Shown: positions 20,105-26,485 of the stretch, piece by piece
How positions within the stretch are numbered: position 1 is the stretch's first letter
How the letters are laid out: each line of letters opens with the position of its first letter
DNA from: Prorocentrum cordatum
Taxonomy: Eukaryota > Sar > Dinophyceae > Prorocentrales > Prorocentraceae
NCBI GenBank assembly: GCA_963575745.1
Contig: CAUYUJ010000871.1
Span: 7,501-44,357, forward strand
Reading direction: 5' to 3'
DNA: 36,857 bases
Notes under the pieces: model-generated
Told to the model about the DNA's origin: nothing
Databases searched by the model: none
Seen by the model: the letters and a program-made list of their open reading frames with translations, nothing else
Made by a program: the position numbers and the translations under genes

Positions 20105-20410
20105 GGCCTTGCCAAGGGTAAGCTCCTGCTCCGAGGCTCCTGGGCCCCCGTCTCCCTTAGGGAGTTTGTGCCCTTAGGGAGTTTGTGCCTGCTCAAGGCA
20201 GCGTCTGGGTTTCGTTGGTATGGGCCAGTTCGCGTTCGTGCGGGCGCATGCGCACTCGTTGCACGCGTGCCAGGCACCCCGCTTCAGGGGGAAGGCGCGT
20301 TCCCTTGGGTTTCTCGACCTGGCTGCAGGTGGGCTCGCTCCCACTTGCAGCGTAGTGAGCAGTTTAGGGGTAGGTCACACTAACCCAGCTGTTCGTCAAT
20401 CTATGTCCCA

Positions 20411-20543
20411 GAAGGAGGAGGAGAAGGAGGAGGAAGAGGACGAGGAGGAGGAGGAGGACGAAGAGCAGCAGAAGGAGGAGGAGGATGACGAGGAGGACGA
20501 AGAGGAGGAGCAGGAGGAGGAGGAGGAGGAGGAGGAGGAGGAG
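20411..20543. repeat. GAG/GAC microsatellite
   Basis: Interrupted GAG trinucleotide repeat with GAC and CAG variants. It translates to poly-Glu/Asp in one frame and poly-Leu or poly-Ser on the other strand. Confidence 0.9.
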
Positions 20544-20659
20544 AGCCCGCGCCGGATCGCGGCCGTGCTGGAACGCCCCCCCCACCGCGGCGAGGACGCC
20601 GGGGAGGAGCGGCAGCAAAAGGCCACGAGGCTCTGGGCCAGTCCGTTGGGTTCCTCCCT

Positions 20660-20890
20660 GGCCCCTCTTGTCCTCTCTCGTCCTCCCTCTCCCTCTCTCT
20701 CCATCTGCCTCTATTGTCCTCTCTCTCTTGTCCTCCCTCCGCCTCTCTCTCACTCTCTCCCTCTATATTGTCCTCCCTCCCTGTCTCTGTCTCCCTCCCT
20801 CTATTGTCCTCTCTCTCTTGTCCTCCCTCCGCCTCTCTCTCTCGCTCACTCTCTCTCTCTCTCTCTCTCCCTCTCTCTATCCATCTCTTC
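20660..20890. repeat. CT-rich microsatellite with a repeated block of about 90 bp
   Basis: CT dinucleotide runs organised in a larger unit. TATTGTCCTCTCTCTCTTGT followed by CCTCCCTCCGCCTCTCTCTC occurs near 20713 and again near 20802. Confidence 0.85.
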
Positions 20891-20935
20891 CTGTATACGG
20901 ACAGGCTCTAGCAGGCGGGTGATTTTGGTGACAAT

Positions 20936-21073
20936 GAAGTCGACGACGACAGCGACGACGACGACGATGAGGATGATGCGGCGACGACGACGGCGGGGGG
21001 GATGATGGTGACGATGACGATGACGATGAAGGTGACGATGACGATGACGGTGATGATTGCGACGATGATGATA

Positions 21074-21115
<42 letters not shown>

Positions 21116-21456
21116 CTGATGCTGATGCTGATGCTGATGCTGATGCTGATGCTGATGCTGATGATTGCAATGACGATGCTGATGATGATGACGATGATGA
21201 TGATGATGGTGATGATGAGGATGAGGATGAGGTAGAGTATGAGGGTGATGATGGTGATGGTGATGATGATGAGGATGCTGATGAGGAGGAGAAGGACGAG
21301 GAGGAGGAGGATGGATACGATGAGGATGATGATGATCATCATGATAATGGTGATCATGGTGAGGATGATGATGATAACTAGGACGATTTGATGATGATGA
21401 TGGTGATGATGATGATGATGATGCTAACGAGGATGATGATGATGATGATGATGATT

Positions 21457-21489
<33 letters not shown>

Positions 21490-21590
21490 GTGCTGATGAT
21501 GATGGGGATGATTGTGCTGATGATGCTGATGATGATGGTGATGGTGGTGGTGGTGATGGATGATGACGAAGGCGACGACAACGACGACGA
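20936..21590. repeat. long GAT trinucleotide microsatellite
   Basis: About 650 bp of GAT/GAC repeats with a nested GATGCT hexamer array (about 21108-21165) and scattered GAG and GGT variants. It directly abuts the 3' end of LINE-B (minus strand), where it reads as ATC repeats. Met/Asp, Ser and Ile/Val open frames over it are compositional. Confidence 0.9.
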
Positions 21591-21664
21591 TGACCGAGCG
21601 AGCATGCATAACCGGGTTCGGTCGTAGCGGGAGGCGGCGGCGCGGCGGCGGCGGCGCTAAACAG

Positions 21665-22225
21665 CTAAGAAGCTTGACGGTCTTGCTCGTCAAGCTGTGT
21701 GACGAGCTCTGGCGGCAGCTCATGGAGCTCCCCGCTCTCCATCTGGCGGCGGCAGCTGACCGCCTGGCACTCCAAATGGTCCAGTATTTTGCGCCAGGAG
21801 CCATAATTCCTGCCGATGTGGCTCTGGAGGGCCTTCATTGCATTGAAGATCCGGGCGTGCTCTGGAGGGCACAACTCGCAAGTCAGCGCTGCGGCCCGGG
21901 GGGGGGCAACAGCCAGGTCTTGGAACATCTTGGTGTGCTCCTGCACCAACGAACTCTCTTCGGACCTCAGGAACCAGCACGCGGTGTCCAGCTCGACCGA
22001 CTCCGTGCGCATGAAGTTCTGCCACTTGCGCCAATCGACCGTCGGGTCCCCAAGGGGGAGCAGACCGGGACAGGCGACCTGCAGCGCCAAGAGGTCCTGC
22101 GCGACCATTGTGGCCCACGGGCTGGCCTCCGCCGGCAGCCCGGGTGCCGCGCGCAGTAGCGCAATCAGTTCAGGCCAAGGGGTCCTGACTAAAGCTGCGG
22201 CGTGCTCGATGCGTCGTCTTCTCAC
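21665..22225 (-). pseudogene. LINE-B C-terminal region with C2H2-like finger
   Basis: A 186-residue frame. VRRRRIEHAAALVRTPWPEL continues the post-RT region, LPLGDPTVDWRKWQNFM is a motif I associate with this LINE type, and CELCPPEHARIFNAMKALQS followed by HIGRNYG fits a C-x2-C...F...L-x2-H C2H2-type finger. The frame is offset from the thumb-like segment upstream (ending at 22222), so an indel separates them. Confidence 0.65.
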
Positions 22226-22640
22226 GCGGCCCTCAAGGGATCCGACGTGGTACTTCTTCCAGAGTTAGGCGTCAGACAGAACTGCGTGCCCTCCGCGAGA
22301 AACTCGAGACTGGCCAGTGATGCGGCGCGACGCACGGCGGTCATCTGGAAGATCTCGAGCTGGAGCAGGGCCGTGCGTGGAGATCTGTGCCGGCTTTCCA
22401 CCCCATACAGAAGGCGGGACATGACCAGCACATCGAAGAGCATGAGGCACACGCTGACGCTCACCTGCGAGGTCGTGAAGAGCCGCTAGACGAAGGGGCA
22501 GAATGCCGCCTTCGCCTGCTGCAGGCGGTGCTTCACGTCGGCATTGACAGACCGATCGGCCTGAAAAACACTGCCGACGTGCTTGTACGACCTTGCGACC
22601 TCCACCTTGTTCAAGCAGTGGCGAAGCGTCCTGGCGTGTC
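22222..22640 (-). pseudogene. LINE-B RT thumb-like segment
   Basis: Reading leftward from 22640: LNKVEVARSYKHVGSVFQAD, then VKHRLQQAKAAFCPFV, a TAG near 22488, then VMSRLLYGVESRHR and LLQLEIFQMTAVRRA. These are the standard LINE landmarks after the RT core (Y-K-H-L/V-G; S-R-L-L-Y-G-x-E; L-E-x-F-Q-M-x-x-x-R-R). Their orientation is minus, matching the RT fingers but opposite to the intervening core. Confidence 0.75.
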
Positions 22641-22646
22641 TATAGG

Positions 22647-22808
22647 CCCACCAAACAATGTTTGAAGAACCTTTTGCGGTTTCTACAAAATGTTATTAGA
22701 ACAATTCTGGCTGGGATTGTTTTGTTTTAGCACATCGGGATTATGCTCTAAGAAAATTGGTTTTCTTCTCATAACATGTTTGGGTTCTAAGAACATGTCG
22801 TGGTAGGC
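22647..22808. mobile_element. 162-bp AT-rich insertion with imperfect terminal inverted repeats
   Basis: AT-rich in a GC-rich element. Flanked by the direct repeat CTATAGG (22640-22646 and 22809-22815), a plausible target-site duplication. The termini are imperfect inverted repeats: left CCCACCAAACAATGTTTGAA then GAACC; right end reversed CCTACCACGACATGTTCTTA then GAACC, 17 of 25 matching. No coding capacity, so a non-autonomous DNA transposon (MITE) is the simplest reading. It lies at the left edge of the reversed RT segment. Confidence 0.6.
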
Positions 22809-22814
22809 CTATAG

Positions 22815-23155
22815 GAATGCCGGGACGGTCGGTCCCTGCTCGACGGTGTGCCATGGACTGCTGAACCCGATGCCGACGCTGAGTGTGAACGCGTCCGTCC
22901 GTTCGACGGCACTTCTGTGGATGATGAGCGCATTGTCAGCTCCGCGCCCACCGCGGCGGAGCTGGAGGCCCGAACGCCCATGATCCTCGCCATTGTTGCC
23001 GAGGCCTTTGCCCACTACGGTCTCCAGATCAAGTGGGCGCCGGGCAGGACAGAACTCGTGCTTCCCCTGAGGGGCCCAAGCGCGCAGGCCGCGCGTCGCC
23101 AGATGGCCGACGGGGAGCCGTTCTGCGCGAAGCCGCTGGCCACAGGTGACAAGTC
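22815..23155 (+). pseudogene. LINE-B RT core in reversed orientation
   Basis: On the plus strand this segment reads LLDGVPWTAEPDADAECERV, then GTSVDDERIVSSAPTAAELE, ILAIVAEAFAHYGLQIKWAP and GRTELVLPLRG. This is RT motif C (V-D-D) followed by the helix and the N/K-x-x-P-G-K/R-T-E motif D region of this LINE type. Everything on both sides of it (RT fingers and motifs A/B to the right, thumb-like region to the left) is coded on the minus strand. The segment is exactly what is missing between those flanks, so it appears to be inverted in place rather than to be a second element. Confidence 0.75.
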
Positions 23156-24370
23156 GACTACGGCCTCCCACTTCTCAACGGAACCAGCTCGTTGGAGTCC
23201 ATTGCGACACCGGCGCAACGCGAGGTCGTAGAGGGCCTCGAAGACGACGGCGCCGAAGCGGCATCCCTGGCGCGTGCCCTGCCGCGTCCGCAGGACGCCG
23301 GGGACATCGGCAAGGGTGCACCACGTACCATCATGAAGGTCACGCAGCAAAACCGCTGCCTTGGGGTCAGCCCTGCTTCTCTCGAGAACGTCGCCTTCTT
23401 GAAGAAAGTCGCAGACATGACCGACGACGTCCTCTGGAAGCCCGAGTTGGCGCAGGTATCTGGCCGCGTCCTCAGGCGGGACGTCCCTGGGCAAGCCTAA
23501 AACGAACTCCCGCACAGCCTGGTCGAAGGCCTTCGACACGTCGGTGAACAGCATCAAGGCGCAGTGCCGCTTGCCGTCGCATGCTTCGGCAAAGGCCCGG
23601 CCAAAGTGAGATAGCCTCGCCGCCCCCTTGCCTTTCATTCTTCCGCACTGTGACTCCTGGAGCAGCGCGGCCAGTGGCGGGTCGACGTACAGTGCGATGA
23701 GGCCGGTCAGCACCTTCGAAAAGTGGTTGAGCACCGTGATCCCTCTGCAGGAGCCACATGCTGCAGCATCGCCCTTGCCCTGGTAGAGGCGGCAGAGCCA
23801 GCCGCCTTTCCAAGTGGCTGGGACAACCTCCTCCTTCAGAATGCCACGAAGGAGCTCGAGCACCGCTTTCGCCAAAGGTGCTCCCCCTGCTTTCAAGAGC
23901 TCGGCGGGGAACTGATCAGGACCAACTGCTTTGTGGTCTGGTAGGCGGCTGATGAGCCGCTCAACTAGCTGGGCGTCCAAGTGGATCGCCGTGTGCTCGG
24001 AAGTGCGCTTGGGCCTTGTGCAGGGCGCCGGATCGTCAGCGGGGTTCGCCACAAGCAACTCCGCAAAGTGCTCGCGCCAGCGCTGAGCAACTTCGACACG
24101 TCCAAGAAGCAGATGGCCGTCGGCAGCCGTCACTGCCAGTAGCGGCCGCGACGTGTAGCCACCCAGCTTCTTCGCGACGGAGTAGAGCTGCCTGGTGTCG
24201 CCGTCGTCGGCAGCAGCCCGTACGCGATCTGCGGAGGCTTCCCACGAAGCCGATCGGTCCGCATGTAGCGCACGGCGAGTTTTGGCCTGATGGGTTCGGA
24301 GAGTTCGCCGATGGGCATCCCAGACCTCCGCGGCTGCCTCGCAAGCCTCTGGTGTCGCGGATTTCCGCAT
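23015..24370 (-). pseudogene. LINE-B reverse transcriptase, fingers and motifs A and B
   Basis: A 451-residue frame, also open upstream to about 24450 (SWITEPTRLLIQKGHHLKAQ). Residues 145-160 read DHKAVGPDQFPAELLK, the LINE finger motif. WKGGWLCRLYQGKGD at 187-201 and SCRGITVLNHFSKVL at 207-221 are the R-x-I/I-T box region. Motif A is MLFTDVSKAFDQAV (D277, F282). Motif B is RTRQGTRQGCRFGAVVFEAL (361-380). Residues beyond about 410, corresponding to positions below about 23160, are antisense of the reversed RT core and not coding. Without motif C in frame the enzyme cannot be made. The Met at 24370 is simply an internal residue of ORF2. Confidence 0.82.
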
Positions 24371-24450
24371 GGCCTCCCTGCAGACGCGGTCCTGGGCCTT
24401 CAGATGATGACCTTTCTGGATGAGGAGCCGTGTGGGTTCAGTGATCCAGC

Positions 24451-24472
24451 TCCGTAGCCATTTTGGCTCAAG
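24451..24472 (+). other. genomic dinoflagellate spliced-leader (DinoSL) sequence at the LINE-C 5' end
   Basis: A 22-nt perfect match to the dinoflagellate trans-spliced leader exon, beginning TCCGTAGCC and ending TTTTGGCTCAAG, including the degenerate first base as T. It is followed by TAAACAATTTCC and then ORF1-type sequence of LINE-C, with no GT directly after the leader, so it does not look like an SL RNA gene. The best reading is a leader acquired by trans-splicing of the LINE RNA and fixed by reverse transcription. It also coincides with the truncation point of LINE-B. Confidence 0.9.
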
Positions 24473-24510
24473 TAAACAATTTCCTCGAGGTGGTGCAGAG
24501 ACCAGTTTCT

Positions 24511-24552
24511 GACGGCCCCCGCAGGTGGCCGCGCCCTGGCCAGGGGGCCGTC
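24511..24552. other. GC-rich hairpin in the LINE-C 5' leader
   Basis: GACGGCCCCC at 24511-24520 pairs perfectly with GGGGGCCGTC at 24543-24552 around a 22-nt loop that is itself GC-rich. It lies 39 bp after the spliced leader, in the presumed 5' untranslated region of LINE-C. A role in RNA recognition or translation is only a guess. Confidence 0.6.
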
Positions 24553-24661
24553 TGTCTTTCTCCTTTCCCTAGTGCTGCAGCCGCAGCCGCAGTTGTTCGA
24601 TCACCATTCACGCTCCAACACGCCTTCAGCAGCCATGGTCAGCGGCAGGCCGAGGTAATGG

Positions 24662-24955
24662 GTGTGCTGCAAGACTTGCCCTCGCAGTTGGGTTTTTTCT
24701 CGACGCTGGCATTCGTCAGTGCAAGTATTGCAGAGCCAACTTTCAGCCGCCAAACGGTTGGCCTCCGAAGAAGGGCAAGGGAATGATCAAGGAGGAACTG
24801 GAGTTGCGTCGTCACCCCAACATGCAGCTGGAACAAAGCAGACTGATTTGTTCAAGTATTGCCACAATCGGTATGGAGGTGCCACCCCTCCAGCCAAACT
24901 ACCGCTCCAGCCTGAATGAGATGGGGATGATGACCAGCAGCATGCGGCCACAACC
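24662..24955 (+). pseudogene. LINE-C ORF1 N-terminal zinc-binding part
   Basis: Near 24711-24780 one frame reads IRQCKYCRANFQPPNGWPPK, a C-x2-C motif with an aromatic and proline-rich tail, typical of the start of dinoflagellate LINE ORF1 as I know it. After a frame change near 24780, SSPQHAAGTKQTDLFKYCHN continues with a further C-H pair. An in-frame TGA at 24917-24919 then interrupts before the long coiled-coil frame, which is otherwise in phase. A single-base indel and a single stop therefore separate these parts. Confidence 0.55.
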
Positions 24956-26485
24956 GTGGCAGCAGACAGTATTCACAGCCAGATTGGGTCTCTTGGAAAG
25001 TACATCGCCTATGCCAGCTCAGTTACTGACGAACTCGTTCCTGATCACGAGCAGAGCCTTACAGCATCCAGACAGAAGCTTGCGCAGCTTAAGGAGCAGG
25101 CCGCCGTGCACCTGCCCCACCACAACCAAGTGCATCGTGCGACGGTTCGAGTCAAGAGAGCACGCGGCGAAGTTGACAAGCTGCGAAAGCAACTGGATGA
25201 GAATACTGAGTACATTGGGCAGATGGAATCACTACTGGATACAATGCGAGATGACAGCAAACAGTTGCAGCAGAGGATTGATGAGGCCGAGAAGCAGCTC
25301 AAGACGGAGGAGGATCAGCAATCGCAGACATGGGCGACTACAGCCCGTGCGCACTTGGGTGACCTCAATTCTTTCAAGCTGTCGCTGGAGTCGTTGGCCG
25401 CCAAGGCCCCTCAGGACGCCGAGATCGCTCAATTGCTCGCCGCAGCACAGCAGCTGGCTCAAAAGTTCGAGGAGGCGGCCAATCGTGAGATGCGAGTGGA
25501 CGACAACGAGCAGGGCCCCAGCCTCGAGAAGCAGCAGCTCGAGGTGTTGGAGTCACTTCTTCCAGGAGAGCAACGTGCAGCCTCGGGGGCCAAGAAGAAG
25601 GAGCTCGCAAAGGCGGCGGGATCACAGCCGCCTAAACCTGCGTGGACTCCACCGACGCCGCGGCCGACGGTCGCCAAGCAGCCAGCCGCGCCGAAGCCAG
25701 CAGGCCCTCGGGCTCCTCCTGGACCTGGCGCTGGGCGGGGGCTGGCGTGGGCAAGGGCCAGTCACCAGCACACGAAGAGGGACAATATCGTGATCGAGGG
25801 TCACGCTCCCCTCGTGGCGCTGGAGGTGCAGCCGCAGAACTGTCAGACGACGACGCATCTAATTCGGCCGGGAGGTCGCCAGGGTAGCCAACGTCTTTCA
25901 GCGCCTGCAGGTCGTTGTGAACCAGGCGCTGATACAGGCGCATCCAGCACAACATACCATAGTGAGTTCAGCCATTATGGGACAGAGTTTTCCGACAGCG
26001 ATTTTGGTTTCAACCAGAGCCAGTTTGAATGGGAAATTGGTGATGGTGGGGAGGCTATGCTGGTGGAAACATTTAATGGTTCGTCTTGGGGTACCATAAA
26101 TCAGAGACTGGGGGAGTTGCAAACATCCACGGTCGCAGTTTTGCTTGCTCGGGAGATCAAGCTTCTCGAAGAATCCCTGGGGGCCGCTAATGCTTGGGCC
26201 CTAAAAAGTGGCTGGAAGTCATTCTGGGCGCCGAGTTCCACGGGCCCTTCTGGCGCGTCTCGTTCCAGTCTCAACGACCTTGGGGGCGAGGGCGTGTCAT
26301 CTGGAGCGGCCATCTTCGTCAGAGCCACTCTAGGGGCCTACAATCTTGAGCCACCTTCCTTTCCCTCCGAAGGTGTTCTCTTTCGGGGGCGTGCGCTTTC
26401 ATGTGTGGTGGAGTTCCCAGGGGGGCCCAGGGATCCTTTGCGCTTCGGTCTATGGGAAAGTCTCAGAAGGCCTTTCTGTCACTAA
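24956..26485 (+). CDS. LINE-C ORF1 coiled coil plus N-terminal half of endonuclease
   Basis: A 509-residue frame. Residues 25-120 are a long heptad-like helix (LTASRQKLAQLKEQAAVHL; VRVKRARGEVDKLRKQLDEN; QQRIDEAEKQLKTEEDQQSQ). Residues 130-270 are Ala/Gln/Pro-rich and low in structure. An acidic patch follows (HYGTEFSDSDFGFNQSQFEW). The endonuclease begins at residues about 365-380 with VETFNGSSWGT (the N-containing first motif) and VLLAREIKLLEESL (the usual Q-E motif reads R-E, with the Glu kept). SSGAAIFVRATLGAYNL matches the G-x-A-I-x-V-R strand. The last about 20 residues are out of frame: the protein continues in the next frame after a run of six G at 26420-26425. Fusion of ORF1-type coiled coil and endonuclease in one frame suggests a single polyprotein. 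Confidence 0.75.
   Translation: MAADSIHSQIGSLGKYIAYASSVTDELVPDHEQSLTASRQKLAQLKEQAAVHLPHHNQVHRATVRVKRARGEVDKLRKQLDENTEYIGQMESLLDTMRDDSKQLQQRIDEAEKQLKTEEDQQSQTWATTARAHLGDLNSFKLSLESLAAKAPQDAEIAQLLAAAQQLAQKFEEAANREMRVDDNEQGPSLEKQQLEVLESLLPGEQRAASGAKKKELAKAAGSQPPKPAWTPPTPRPTVAKQPAAPKPAGPRAPPGPGAGRGLAWARASHQHTKRDNIVIEGHAPLVALEVQPQNCQTTTHLIRPGGRQGSQRLSAPAGRCEPGADTGASSTTYHSEFSHYGTEFSDSDFGFNQSQFEWEIGDGGEAMLVETFNGSSWGTINQRLGELQTSTVAVLLAREIKLLEESLGAANAWALKSGWKSFWAPSSTGPSGASRSSLNDLGGEGVSSGAAIFVRATLGAYNLEPPSFPSEGVLFRGRALSCVVEFPGGPRDPLRFGLWESLRRPFCH

Larger units (their letters stand above)
21640..24450 (-). mobile_element. LINE-B: 5'-truncated non-LTR retrotransposon with an internal inverted segment
   Basis: On the minus strand: linker and RT fingers/palm (24450-23170), then the RT core in reversed (plus) orientation (22815-23155), an AT-rich insertion (22647-22808), RT thumb-like sequence (22640-22222) and a C-terminal region with a zinc-finger motif (22225-21665). 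The endonuclease domain expected upstream is missing, because the element stops exactly where the spliced leader of LINE-C begins. The 3' end runs into ATC microsatellite (read on the minus strand), a plausible simple-repeat tail. Confidence 0.82.

Noticed and set aside
20364-21605. Long open frames giving poly-Leu, poly-Ser, poly-Ile or Met/Asp proteins
   Set aside because: They are translations of GAG, CT and GAT microsatellites in several frames on both strands, without any non-repetitive domain.
24451-24560. SL RNA gene
   Set aside because: The leader exon is not followed directly by a GT intron start, and coding LINE ORF1 sequence follows within about 250 bp. The hairpin at 24511-24552 alone does not make an SL RNA.
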